Positions 36,304-45,255 of a stretch of DNA of 64,000 nt are shown here, in pieces. Below the pieces are notes generated by a model that saw nothing but the letters and a program-made list of their open reading frames with translations, was not told the origin of the DNA and made no database searches. Made by a program: the position numbers and the translations under genes. Within the stretch, counting starts at the first letter, position 1. The number at the start of each line of letters is the position of its first letter. Source of the stretch: Sinimarinibacterium arenosum (GTDB taxonomy: Bacteria > Pseudomonadota > Gammaproteobacteria > Nevskiales > Nevskiaceae); contig NZ_SUKF01000006.1 of NCBI RefSeq assembly GCF_005047655.1, positions 223,388 to 287,387 on the forward strand. Reading direction: 5' to 3'.

Positions 36304-37473
36304 TCAGCTTTGCATCGCCACCCTCAGTCCCCGCATGCCGCTGCGAATCGACTGCTCACGTGCAAGCTCGCGTTCCTTCGGAGTTGCATGGCGGCTATCC
36401 CAGTCGTTGAGCAGGGGCACCATCGCACGCTTGAACAGCGGCGGCACCAGCGCGACCAGAATCATCGTCAGGTAGCCATGCGGCAGCATCGGGGCATCGG
36501 GCATCGCCTGCAGCTTCCAGAACTCGGCCTCAGCTTCGGCATGATGATGCGAATGACGGGTCAGGCTGAACAGCGTCATGCTGCTGAGCATCTTGTTGGA
36601 GTTCCAGGAGTGACGCGGCTGAACCGGCGTGCTCGGATCCCGCACCAGTCCGTAATGCTCGAAGTAGTTGGCAATTTCCAGAACCGCCTTGGCCCACGCC
36701 GACACCACCGCAAACAGACCGACACCTGCCCAGCCCGCAATGTAGTAGGCCCCGACAAAGGGAACCACGCACATCAGGTTGCCACGCATCAGGCGGCTGT
36801 GAATCGGATTCCAAACAGACTTTCCGGTCTTGGCCAGGCGCGCCTTCTCCATCTTCCAGGCGTGGGCATAGCTGCCGATGGTCGAGCGAACGATAAACGG
36901 GTACAGACTTTCGCCACGCTTGGCCGTTGCCGGATCGGTCATCGTTCCCACGTTGACGTGGTGACCATAGACATGCTCGATCGCGAACGACACGTCGCTG
37001 CTGAACACCAGCATCCAGCGTCCGAGGAACATATCGAGCGGCTTGGACGTGCGATGCGTCAACTCATGGCCGACATTGGTTCCTGCGACCGCATTGAACA
37101 GACCCACGCTGAGAACACCACCGATCCACATGATCCAGCTATCGGTCGCGGCGCGGCCCGCAAACATGTCTATGCCCATGTTCTGCTGTACCCATGCGCC
37201 CAGACCCATCGGGTCACCGGACCCGGCCATCCAGATGAATACGCCATCCATGACCACGAGCAACGGCAACACCGTATACAGCGTCAGGTTGAGCAACCAA
37301 GTCGCGCCGAAATCGGGCTCTGACAGATCTTCCGGAAGAATGGCATCCAAAACGACGAAGCCGATGACCACCGCAAGAATCCCGAACCACATCCACCACC
37401 CACCCAACATGAGGGTGTACGTTATCCCCACCACCATCGCTGGCATCGCTAGCGATCGAATGTATTTCATCAT
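36304..37473 (-). CDS. alkB: AlkB/XylM-family alkane or aromatic-methyl hydroxylase
   Basis: 389 residues from ATG 37473 (a second ATG at 37470; GGAGAAGGG upstream serves both). Six membrane helices and all histidine boxes: GHELTHRT, EHVYGHHVNV, TRHSHHHAEA and NYFEHYGL. The third box lacks the usual LQRHSDHHAHP of classical alkane hydroxylases, so alkane versus other terminal-methyl substrate is open. It is divergent from a MalT/AlkS-like regulator with a 24-bp palindrome between them, and a XylA-type reductase gene lies beyond the regulator. Ends in a strong terminator. Confidence 0.93.
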   Translation of the reverse strand: MMKYIRSLAMPAMVVGITYTLMLGGWWMWFGILAVVIGFVVLDAILPEDLSEPDFGATWLLNLTLYTVLPLLVVMDGVFIWMAGSGDPMGLGAWVQQNMGIDMFAGRAATDSWIMWIGGVLSVGLFNAVAGTNVGHELTHRTSKPLDMFLGRWMLVFSSDVSFAIEHVYGHHVNVGTMTDPATAKRGESLYPFIVRSTIGSYAHAWKMEKARLAKTGKSVWNPIHSRLMRGNLMCVVPFVGAYYIAGWAGVGLFAVVSAWAKAVLEIANYFEHYGLVRDPSTPVQPRHSWNSNKMLSSMTLFSLTRHSHHHAEAEAEFWKLQAMPDAPMLPHGYLTMILVALVPPLFKRAMVPLLNDWDSRHATPKERELAREQSIRSGMRGLRVAMQS

Positions 37474-37563
37474 GACCCTTCTCCTGCCTGGACTTATCTG
37501 ACGACTTGACGGAAAACAGTCGTTTCCGCCGACGTCGCTAGATTTATTCACGGCGACTTCGCC

Positions 37564-37587
37564 GTCTCCTACCGTTGGATAGGAAAC
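37564..37587. promoter_or_regulatory. Operator-like imperfect palindrome between alkB and its regulator
   Basis: A 24-base element of the form GTCTCCTA-N8-ATAGGAAAC, matching the perfect palindrome at 40289-40312 at 20 of 24 positions. It lies 90 bases before the alkB start and 29 before the regulator start. Confidence 0.7.
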
Positions 37588-37616
37588 TGCGATTTGTTTT
37601 CTGCGATGCTTAGGGC

Positions 37617-40202
37617 ATGGTCAGAATGGAACGAACCGAGGGCGATGCCTCAGCCGGCCTCTCGACGAGCGAGGGGGTGGTGTCGATCGTGCGCACGCGC
37701 CTGACGGATTCGGCGTGGCGCGAACCGATCCTGCTGATCGAAGCGCCTGCTGGCTATGGCAAGAGCACGCTTGCTCAGCAGATTTTCAAATCCTCGCCGC
37801 GCGGAACCAAAGCGATCGCACTGTCACTGAAGGCGGAGCACCGGAATCCCGGCGTGCTGCTGGCAGAACTCATTGATCTCCTGTCCCGCGGCAAGGGCAA
37901 ACCCACGGCGGCATCAAGCGACCCCGCAGACCTGTTCCTGCGCCTCACGAAGAAGATTGAGAATTCTTCTCAGCGCCTGCGCCTGATTTTCGACGACGTC
38001 CATCATCTGGCCGGCAGTCCGGCCATGGCTTATCTCAGTCGCCTGCTGGGTGGCGCAGGTCCCAATCTGCAATTTGTCATGACGTCGCGGGAGTTCCGCG
38101 ATCCGCAACTGGCGATCACCGACCTGTCTGCCAAAGGCATGGTGCGCTGGATCGGTCCCGAAGCACTGGCGATGACCGAGGGAGAAGCGCTGGATCTGGC
38201 CAAGATGCGCGCCGTACGGTGGCAACCTGAGCAGGTCCAGACGTTGGTGAAGACCATCCAGGGCTGGCCTGTCCTGCTGCAGCTGGCGTTATCGGGGGCG
38301 CCGTCCGCACTCGATCAAAGTCGGTTGGCGATGACCGATGCCGCGCCGGTCAGACGCTACATCGAGGACCGTTTTCTCTCCGGTCTGACCAGACCGCAGC
38401 ATCAACTGCTCGCGGTGATGTCATTTGACGACGCCATCCCGGTCGAGATGCTGAACACTCTGGACATCGTCGTTCCGAAGGATGCGCTGGACAGTCTGGA
38501 ACGGCTGGGCATCCTGCAACGGCTGCGCATGAACACCGGTCAAGAGGCGCTCAGCATTCACCCGGTGTTACGTGATTCGGTCCTGCGATCCGCGTCAGTC
38601 GAAACCCTGACGCAACTCAATCAACTGCGCCGCAGCGGCGCGCATTGGTGGCACGAGCACAACGATGTGCGCCGCGCCGTGCAATTGATGGTCGATGCCG
38701 GCGATGGCCTGCAAGCAGCCGAGTGGCTGCAGGAAATTTCGGAACGCATGGTGTTCCAGGCCGGATGGCACCAGACCTATCTCGATCTGCTGGAGTTGTG
38801 CCAGCCGCTGCCGCCCCATTTGAAAGACCACCTGGAAGAGCTTGCAGTCTGGGCGCTGATCTTTCAGCGCCGCCACGTGGAGGCCGAGCAGAGGCTCAAG
38901 CGCACCCGTTCGGTGACGGAAGCGGCCTCCGGTGTTGTTCTTCTGCAAAGGGGGGTGATCGCCGGCATGCGTGACGATCACCGCTCTGCCGCGGCATTCG
39001 CTGGCGAGTGGCTTCGCAACCACCACGGGGACGACTATCAGCAAGGCGTGGCCCGTGTGGTCGTAGCCTTCGAGCAGAAGTGTGAGTGTCAGTTCGATGA
39101 GGCAAGCCGCAATCTCTCGCTGGCGCGCGGCCTGTTCGCCAACATCCGCTCCGATTACGGCCTGGCCTGGGCGCACGTGGTATCGCTGCTGACCTTGCTG
39201 AAGGCGGGACGCCACCGCCAGGCCCGCGCGGAAATCTTTACCAGCCTCAAATCGATCTCCGGCGAGGACTGGGCTTCCAGCCAGCGCGCGATGCTCCTCG
39301 GCATTCAAGCGCTGCTGCATTACGAGCGCGACGAACTGGCCGAGGCGCGCGCAGCCCTGGAGGACTGTCTGCCGCTGCTGCCCGATCAAGGTCTCGCTGA
39401 TGCGGTGATCTGCGGCTACATCACCGCGGCGCGCCTGCGCTGCGCCGAGGGCGATCTCGGCACTGCACTGGATTTGCTGGCCGAAGGCGAACATATCGGC
39501 GCGCAGCGCGGTTTCCCGCGACTGTCCAAGGCCATCGCCTCGGAACGCGTGCTCAGTCTGCTGCGTGCCGGTGCCATCGACCAGGCCGAGTCCACGGCTC
39601 ACCTGGCGGACCTGCGTCCCGACAGCAACGCTCCGTTCGCAAAGGACCGTGGCGTTCGCCTGTTCACGCGTCTGGCACTGCTCCGGGGGGAGGCACGTCA
39701 GGCGGCAAGCCTGATAGCACCCATGGTCGCGCATGCCCGCAACTCGGCACAGCAGTTCAAGCTGTGCGAGTGCCTGCTGCTGAAGGCCGTCGCCAACTAC
39801 GATCTCGGCAACACACCGCGGGCGCTGGAGCAGATTCACGAGGCGCTCAAGCTGGGAGAACTGGAGGGTTACTTCCGGGTGTACTACGACGAATACACCC
39901 TGCTTGCTCCGCTGCTGGAAACATACCAGTCCGAATATCGCGGACGCTGCAGTCCGCTCGCGCAGAAAATCCGCGAAAAGGCATCCCCGAGCCATGCCGA
40001 AAACACGCTGGACGCGTTGAGCGAGCGCGAGCTGCAGATCATCAAGTTGCTGTCTGAGGGATTGAGTAACGCCGAGATCGCCAACCGCTGCTTTCTCGGC
40101 GAGGGCACCGTCAAATGGTATCTGCACAACATCTACGGCAAGCTGGATGTCGGCAGCCGCATGGCAGCGGTCCACGCCGCCCAGCGTGCAGGACTGATCT
40201 GA
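37617..40202 (+). CDS. MalT/AlkS-like ATP-dependent LuxR-HTH regulator
   Basis: 861 residues. Walker A EAPAGYGKSTLAQQ (~45) and Walker B LRLIFDDVHHLA (~123) define the STAND-type ATPase. A long TPR-like superhelix covers ~330-780. The C-terminal LuxR-type helix-turn-helix is LSERELQIIKLLSEGLSNAE and EGTVKWYLHNIYGKL. AlkS, the activator of alkane hydroxylase genes in Pseudomonas, has this architecture and size. The gene is divergent from alkB, so it is probably the alkane-responsive activator of alkB and of the reductase gene downstream; the inducer is not known. Confidence 0.9.
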   Translation: MVRMERTEGDASAGLSTSEGVVSIVRTRLTDSAWREPILLIEAPAGYGKSTLAQQIFKSSPRGTKAIALSLKAEHRNPGVLLAELIDLLSRGKGKPTAASSDPADLFLRLTKKIENSSQRLRLIFDDVHHLAGSPAMAYLSRLLGGAGPNLQFVMTSREFRDPQLAITDLSAKGMVRWIGPEALAMTEGEALDLAKMRAVRWQPEQVQTLVKTIQGWPVLLQLALSGAPSALDQSRLAMTDAAPVRRYIEDRFLSGLTRPQHQLLAVMSFDDAIPVEMLNTLDIVVPKDALDSLERLGILQRLRMNTGQEALSIHPVLRDSVLRSASVETLTQLNQLRRSGAHWWHEHNDVRRAVQLMVDAGDGLQAAEWLQEISERMVFQAGWHQTYLDLLELCQPLPPHLKDHLEELAVWALIFQRRHVEAEQRLKRTRSVTEAASGVVLLQRGVIAGMRDDHRSAAAFAGEWLRNHHGDDYQQGVARVVVAFEQKCECQFDEASRNLSLARGLFANIRSDYGLAWAHVVSLLTLLKAGRHRQARAEIFTSLKSISGEDWASSQRAMLLGIQALLHYERDELAEARAALEDCLPLLPDQGLADAVICGYITAARLRCAEGDLGTALDLLAEGEHIGAQRGFPRLSKAIASERVLSLLRAGAIDQAESTAHLADLRPDSNAPFAKDRGVRLFTRLALLRGEARQAASLIAPMVAHARNSAQQFKLCECLLLKAVANYDLGNTPRALEQIHEALKLGELEGYFRVYYDEYTLLAPLLETYQSEYRGRCSPLAQKIREKASPSHAENTLDALSERELQIIKLLSEGLSNAEIANRCFLGEGTVKWYLHNIYGKLDVGSRMAAVHAAQRAGLI

Positions 40203-40288
40203 CCGCCGCCGTGGCGGCAGCGCGCAGGACCCCTATCCCAGAGGCGTCTATACCCTGCATCGATACGCTGCGATAGAAATCTTCGCGT

Positions 40289-40312
40289 GTCTCCTATCGA
40301 TCGATAGGAGAC
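40289..40312. promoter_or_regulatory. Perfect 24-bp palindrome upstream of the hydroxylase reductase gene
   Basis: GTCTCCTATCGA followed directly by its reverse complement. It lies 103 bases before the reductase start, close to the 90-base spacing of the related element before alkB. Probable binding site of the MalT/AlkS-like regulator. The rest of the 40203-40415 gap holds partial CCTATC/GATAG half-sites only. Confidence 0.75.
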
Positions 40313-40415
40313 GCCTCGATCCACGATCGATACAGTGATTTCAGATCAACCTGACCGTCACGGCCAGCGGCACGGGCCGAAGCAGGTCGGGCCAATAAGT
40401 ACGAGAGGAGCCGTC

Positions 40416-41498
40416 ATGCTGTCACGCCTGTTTCGCCGCTCGGCGGTCGACTGCACGATGCGGATCGTGCCGGCGGGCCGCGAAGTGAAGGTCAATGCCA
40501 AATCGACGCTGCTGCAAGCGGCGCTCGATCAGTCCATTCCCTTTCCCCACGACTGCCGTGCGGGCGGCTGCGGAAAATGCAAATGCCGTCTGGTCAGTGG
40601 GAAAGTCCGCGAGTTGACCGACAAGAGCTACATCCTCAGTGCGGAAGAGCTCAAGCAGAACTACATCCTGGCATGCCAGAGCACGGCCCAGACGGACGTG
40701 ACCGTCGAGGTCGATATCGACGCCCGCGGTCGACCTGCGCACCCGGTGATCCATACGCGCGGGGAAATCACGGCACTTGACCCCCTGACTCACGACATCA
40801 TGCGGGTTCAGGCCAGGCTGGAAGATCCCGCCATCTACACCGCCGGCCAGTACGCCGAGATCTATGTCCCCGGCGTAATCAAGGACGGGGCACGAGAAGC
40901 GCGAAGCTATTCGTTTGCGAGTGCGCCGGGAACGGCGGGCACGGTCGGAACCGTGTCGTTCTTCATCCGGCGAGTTCCCGGCGGCGGTTTCACCGAATGG
41001 CTGTTCAACGAGGCCAAGGTCGGCACCGTGCTGGAGGGACATGGCCCGTACGGCGATTTCTGGCTGCGGCCAGGCGATGCGCCGCTGCTGTGCATCGCCG
41101 GCGGCAGTGGGCTGGCACCGATCCTCGCGCTGCTGGAGCAGGCCCAAATCGAAGGCGTCACGCGGGACGTCACCCTGTTCTTCGGCGCCAGAGCACAGCG
41201 TGATCTCTATGCACTGGATCGCATCGAAGCGCTCAAGGCGAACTGGCACGGGAAGTTCGCATTCGAGCCGGTGTTGTCGGCCGAGACGGATGACAGCGGC
41301 TGGACCGGGCGCCGCGGCTTCATTCCGGAACACTTTGAAGCCGTGCTCGGCACCCGCATCGGTCAACATCATGCCTACCTGTGCGGTCCACCGCCGATGA
41401 TCGACGCCTGCATCAAGGTCCTGAACGATGCGGGCATTGGAGAAGAAGGCATCTTCTTCGACAAGTTCCTGGATCGCAGTCACGTCGTCGAGGCCTAG
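40416..41498 (+). CDS. Fused 2Fe-2S ferredoxin / FAD-NAD(P)H reductase (XylA-type electron-transfer protein)
   Basis: 360 residues from ATG 40416 (GAGAGGAG upstream). N-terminal plant-type ferredoxin with cluster ligands in CRAGGCGKCKC and LACQS. The reductase half has the FAD motif RSYSFASAP, the NAD(P) motif LCIAGGSGLAPILALL and a C-terminal YLCGPPPMIDAC. Such proteins feed electrons to XylM-type membrane hydroxylases (XylA) or to oxygenases. Its position and the shared operator indicate it serves the alkB product; it could also serve the AlkB-like enzyme of the LuxR operon (inference). Confidence 0.92.
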   Translation: MLSRLFRRSAVDCTMRIVPAGREVKVNAKSTLLQAALDQSIPFPHDCRAGGCGKCKCRLVSGKVRELTDKSYILSAEELKQNYILACQSTAQTDVTVEVDIDARGRPAHPVIHTRGEITALDPLTHDIMRVQARLEDPAIYTAGQYAEIYVPGVIKDGAREARSYSFASAPGTAGTVGTVSFFIRRVPGGGFTEWLFNEAKVGTVLEGHGPYGDFWLRPGDAPLLCIAGGSGLAPILALLEQAQIEGVTRDVTLFFGARAQRDLYALDRIEALKANWHGKFAFEPVLSAETDDSGWTGRRGFIPEHFEAVLGTRIGQHHAYLCGPPPMIDACIKVLNDAGIGEEGIFFDKFLDRSHVVEA

Positions 41499-41761
41499 CC
41501 GCTCAAGCCGCTTTGCCCGGCTGATCCACAGGTTCCGGGAAACAGGCATCTTTTCATTCGAACCTTCGCCGCCTGCTCGACGCAGATGCGGCGGCTTGCT
41601 CTCTCTGTTTGGGAAAAATGCGGCGACCAACGGCACTTTCCGGTGCGGTGGGGTCTAACTGCAGCACTGACGCGGCTGCGACGTTTGCAAGCTGCGTATG
41701 CTGACGGACTCCGGCAGCACCGCATATTCAAAGCCCGACGACACCCCATCACGGACGCCCC

Positions 41762-42499
41762 ATGACCTTTGCAGATCAAACCGTCGCGCGCAGCGCGCGT
41801 GAACTCTACGCCAGCAGCCATCAGGGCATCCTGTCGACCCTTTCGCTGGAAGTCCCCGGCTACCCGTTCGGCTCGGTCATCACGTTCGCACCGGATCGTG
41901 GCGGACGCCCGATCATCCTGATCAGCGACATCGCGCAGCACACGCACAACATCAAGGCCGATGCGCGCGTGTCGTTGACGCTGACCGAGGGCGGCGACGA
42001 TGTGCAGTCCACCGGCCGCGTCACCATCGTCGGCAACGCACATCCGGTAGCGGACGGCGAAATCGACGATGTCGCCGCGCGCTACTACCGGCGTTTTCCG
42101 CATGCGTCCGACTATCACAAGGCGCACGATTTCTCGTTCTTCCGCATCGATCCGGTGCGCGTGCGCTACATCGGCGGCTTCGGCCGCATTCACTGGGTCA
42201 GCGCGAATGAACTGTGCCTGGCCAATCCGTTCGACGAGGACGTCGAGGCCGGTATGATTGCCCACATGAATGTCGATCACGTCGATGCAATGCACGACTA
42301 CTGCCGGCTGTTCGGCGTCGACCCGCAGAAGCAGCACCCGCGCATGACCGGTATCGATGCCGAAGGCTTCGACCTGATGCTCGGCAAGCGTCTTTTGCGC
42401 ATTCCATTCGAACAGCCGGTGACGTCCGCCATCGAAGTGCGTCAGGCCATGGTTGCACTGGTTCAGCGCGCACGCAGCGAGTCTGCGGACACTCCATGA
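41762..42499 (+). CDS. HugZ-like haem/flavin split-barrel protein (PPOX + DUF2470)
   Basis: 245 residues. The N-terminal split barrel (ASSHQGILSTLSLEVPGYPF, RPIILISDIAQHTHNIKADA) and the C-terminal DUF2470 (MIAHMNVDHVDAMHDYCRLF, IDAEGFDLMLG) match HugZ/HutZ-type proteins, which bind and sometimes degrade haem. No haem-uptake genes adjoin it. Its stop overlaps the start of a 47-residue membrane protein (ATGA). Confidence 0.88.
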   Translation: MTFADQTVARSARELYASSHQGILSTLSLEVPGYPFGSVITFAPDRGGRPIILISDIAQHTHNIKADARVSLTLTEGGDDVQSTGRVTIVGNAHPVADGEIDDVAARYYRRFPHASDYHKAHDFSFFRIDPVRVRYIGGFGRIHWVSANELCLANPFDEDVEAGMIAHMNVDHVDAMHDYCRLFGVDPQKQHPRMTGIDAEGFDLMLGKRLLRIPFEQPVTSAIEVRQAMVALVQRARSESADTP

Positions 42500-42639
42500 G
42501 TGAAGGCTGGACCCGCTTGCTGCGAGATCCGCGCCTGTCGCGGCTCGCTCAGCTGAGCTTCTGGTTCTTTCTGATCAAGGGCCTGCTGTGGCTGCTGGTG
42601 CCGGTCGCGTTGGTCTGGTTCGGCGGGATTACCGACTGA
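42496..42639 (+). CDS. 47-residue membrane protein coupled to the HugZ-like gene
   Basis: Starts in the ATGA overlap with the HugZ-like gene. Sequence begins MSEGWTRLLRDPRLSRLAQL, then one membrane helix (WFFLIKGLLWLLVPVALVWF) and ends GGITD. The overlap and the terminator right after it argue that it is real despite its size. It could anchor or modulate the partner; no family is recognised. Confidence 0.65.
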   Translation: MSEGWTRLLRDPRLSRLAQLSFWFFLIKGLLWLLVPVALVWFGGITD

Positions 42640-42674
42640 CACCAATCCCGACACCACAATCCATCGCAAAGGCT

Positions 42675-42717
42675 GAGGTCTGCAGACGCGCATCGGCATG
42701 CATGCAGACCTCTTTTT
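42675..42717 (+). terminator. Intrinsic terminator of the HugZ-like operon
   Basis: A 10-bp stem (GAGGTCTGCA at 42675-42684 with TGCAGACCTC at 42703-42712) followed by TTTTT. It lies 35 bases after the stop of the 47-residue gene. Confidence 0.88.
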
Positions 42718-42740
42718 GACACTGAGCTCCCCCGTAACGA

Positions 42741-45158
42741 TCAGAGCGTCTTCAGATATTCGATGATCGCTCTGCGCTCCTGATCCGTGAGGGCGTCCGT
42801 AAACGTGTGACCTCCGTTGTCCTGGCTGTAGAGCCGAGTGTTGTAGATCTTGCGATCCTCGACCTGTGCTTTGGTCAGTGGGGTCTGCAGCAGGTTAGGG
42901 ATGTTCCAGGCCAGCCCCCCGTTGGCGTAGATCACTGACAGGATCTGCTCCAGCAGGGGATTCTTCGTCGGGTCCGAGGGATCGCATTCCAGGTACGGCA
43001 TGGCACCGCCCGCACCGCAGGGTATCTCCTCGTACTTCCAGCCAAGATGCTGCTTGTCGTATGCGCGCTCAAAGCTGGGGTCGAAGCCCATGACGACGTC
43101 CAGGCCGGTGTCATTCGGCGCCGACTGCCTTCGCCAGAACAATTTGCGGTCTGAGGACTTCAGCACTTCCCACACGCTGGGCACCGAACCGTTGTGAAAA
43201 TACGGCGCAGTCGCCCAGACGCCATACAGCGGCGGCGCCAGATAGCCGTTCTCGCGATCGCCGCGGATGCGGTCCAGGTTCTGGTCGCCACAATCGTTCT
43301 CCGTGCCGCGCTGCTCGGGATAGCCGAACCAGTCGTTCTCGAAGGTCTGCGCCACTGCCTGGTCGTTGCCATCGACGCGGCGCGGATCAGTGCCGATCAG
43401 GTCGCGCGGGACGATGTATCCCGCGACCCCTTCCAGTTCCGCCGTCTCCAGGTAGGCAGTGTCATGCACATAGCGCGGCGAGTAAGCGCCGTGACAGCCG
43501 GCGCAGGAGCCGTTGCCGCCCTTGGGGCGCTCGCGCCCGGCATTCGCCGTCAGCGCGAACAGGTCCTTGGCATGGAACAGCACCGCCCCCTGCTCCGCAA
43601 GTGCCGTGTCCACCGGCTCCGGGTACGCCGGCGACCGTCGGTCCAGCACCCAGGCCGCCGCGTCCTGGTCATGCTGCTCGATCCACTCGAATGCGCCACT
43701 GATGTTGAAAGGGACCGGATTGGCAGACCCCGCCGGCGTGAAGGCGGAGATCAGGATGCGCTGCGCGTCGGAGGACATGCCGCCGTCGAAGAACTTCAGC
43801 GGACGGTGCCCGAAGTTCCACCAGACCGGCGGGTCCTCACTGCCGGTGCTGCCGGAGGTCTGCATCAGCAGATAGGGCAACAGGTTCCCGGGAGTGACCA
43901 AGGCCGAGATGGCGTTGAAGACCTGGAAATTGGTGATGTTGCCAAGACCGCGCACCTGCGTGAACGCCGTCAGCACTGGACCGACGGCATAGCCCGCGAA
44001 CAGGATGTCGCGTCCCATCACGCCAATGTCGCTGAGGCTGTTGGTGCCGTAGACGGCACCGGGCAGACCCGGCTCACCGGGCAGGCCAATCTGCCCGCTA
44101 TGGCACGCGTGGCAGGTGGTCGCCAGCTTGCCGCTCCAGCGCCCATCCGTCTCCCGTAGCTGGGTCATCGCCGTGGGCAACTGGCCCGAGCCGCCGTTGG
44201 TCAGGTTGGGATCTTCACCTGGCAACGGATACGGATTGCGCTCTGAGTCCAGCACCACGCCCCAGCGGGAAGACACCAGCTGGTCGTAGTTCTCCGGCCG
44301 CTTGCTCAGCCCCCAGGAGCGCCACATGCCGTTGTAGGCCTCCGCCGTGACGAAAAAGCCCGGCATCACCGTTTCCCCCGGGAAGTTGCCGATGAAGTTG
44401 CCGGCGGCACCCTGAACGCCATTGCCCTTCATGATCACGCCACCGCGCTCAATGCGCGCGCGCCACTCACCGCAGGTCGTGGGCGCCGCATCCTCGGGCG
44501 CCGCATCAACATGGCAGTTCTTGTAGTAGGCATTGAAGTACACCGCCTTGCCGGCGTTGACCCCGGGCTGGATCAAGGTGACGGGATTCGCCGGCAGCGC
44601 GGCGGAGTCGTCTTTGTCCTCGCAGTAGCGCGACCAGGCGTGGCCGCCACGATGGCCCTCCGCCAGCAGCGGCCACTCGCCGCTACCGTCCGCAATGCCA
44701 CCTGCCAGCAGATCCCGGCAGCGATCAGGATTCTCAAAGCATTCAAGAAGAATCTCGACGTTACGATAGGGAGCGCTCCCTTTTGTCCACGGCGCCCCGC
44801 CGCTATGCGGCGTCTCCTCGCCCGAGGCCATCAGCAGGATTCGCGACGTCGGATTGTTGCCTCCAAGCAGCTCCCAACTGGATCTCAGGTTCGCCAGATC
44901 CTCTGACTGTTGCGCCGACAGCATGAAATCCCGACCGTCGGCGACGTCCGCCACACCGCCAGGCACATGGCAGTTCCGGCAGAAGTCGAGTTGCGGCTGC
45001 ACTTTGCTCGCGAAGTGCTCTTCCATGCTCCGAGCCGTGGCGCTGGAACCACCGCCACTCCCCGAGATGGGTTGGCTCCCGCCGCTGTAGTCCCCGCAGC
45101 CAGCCAACAGCATTGCCGCGCACCCAACCGTGGCGGCCTTTTCTAGCCAAGAACCCAT
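42741..45158 (-). CDS. Large multihaem cytochrome c lipoprotein (RoxA/dihaem-peroxidase superfamily)
   Basis: 805 residues. Lipobox MLLAGCGDY. Three CXXCH motifs: CRNCHVPG (~60), CHACHSGQ (~350) and CAGCHGAY (~555). The C-terminal segment PPLYGVWATAPYFHNGSVPS and the final DALTDQERRAIIEYLKTL are typical of the dihaem peroxidase/RoxA-type superfamily. Latex-clearing RoxA proteins have two haems and ~680 residues, so this is longer with one more haem site; the function is uncertain. It is divergent from a TetR gene across a 97-bp gap containing a dyad. Confidence 0.75.
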   Translation of the reverse strand: MGSWLEKAATVGCAAMLLAGCGDYSGGSQPISGSGGGSSATARSMEEHFASKVQPQLDFCRNCHVPGGVADVADGRDFMLSAQQSEDLANLRSSWELLGGNNPTSRILLMASGEETPHSGGAPWTKGSAPYRNVEILLECFENPDRCRDLLAGGIADGSGEWPLLAEGHRGGHAWSRYCEDKDDSAALPANPVTLIQPGVNAGKAVYFNAYYKNCHVDAAPEDAAPTTCGEWRARIERGGVIMKGNGVQGAAGNFIGNFPGETVMPGFFVTAEAYNGMWRSWGLSKRPENYDQLVSSRWGVVLDSERNPYPLPGEDPNLTNGGSGQLPTAMTQLRETDGRWSGKLATTCHACHSGQIGLPGEPGLPGAVYGTNSLSDIGVMGRDILFAGYAVGPVLTAFTQVRGLGNITNFQVFNAISALVTPGNLLPYLLMQTSGSTGSEDPPVWWNFGHRPLKFFDGGMSSDAQRILISAFTPAGSANPVPFNISGAFEWIEQHDQDAAAWVLDRRSPAYPEPVDTALAEQGAVLFHAKDLFALTANAGRERPKGGNGSCAGCHGAYSPRYVHDTAYLETAELEGVAGYIVPRDLIGTDPRRVDGNDQAVAQTFENDWFGYPEQRGTENDCGDQNLDRIRGDRENGYLAPPLYGVWATAPYFHNGSVPSVWEVLKSSDRKLFWRRQSAPNDTGLDVVMGFDPSFERAYDKQHLGWKYEEIPCGAGGAMPYLECDPSDPTKNPLLEQILSVIYANGGLAWNIPNLLQTPLTKAQVEDRKIYNTRLYSQDNGGHTFTDALTDQERRAIIEYLKTL

Positions 45159-45202
45159 GTCACGCTCTCCTCACTGCGCCCGCCCTCTTTAAAAGGGGCA
45201 TT

Positions 45203-45225
45203 TGTTACTTTCCGAATAGGTAACA
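45203..45225. promoter_or_regulatory. Operator-like dyad between cytochrome and TetR genes
   Basis: TGTTAC-N11-GTAACA, in the 97-bp gap between the divergent starts at 45158 and 45256. Probable TetR binding site. Confidence 0.55.
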
Positions 45226-45255
45226 TTAGTTGCCAATTGAGGTCAAGCACAACCG

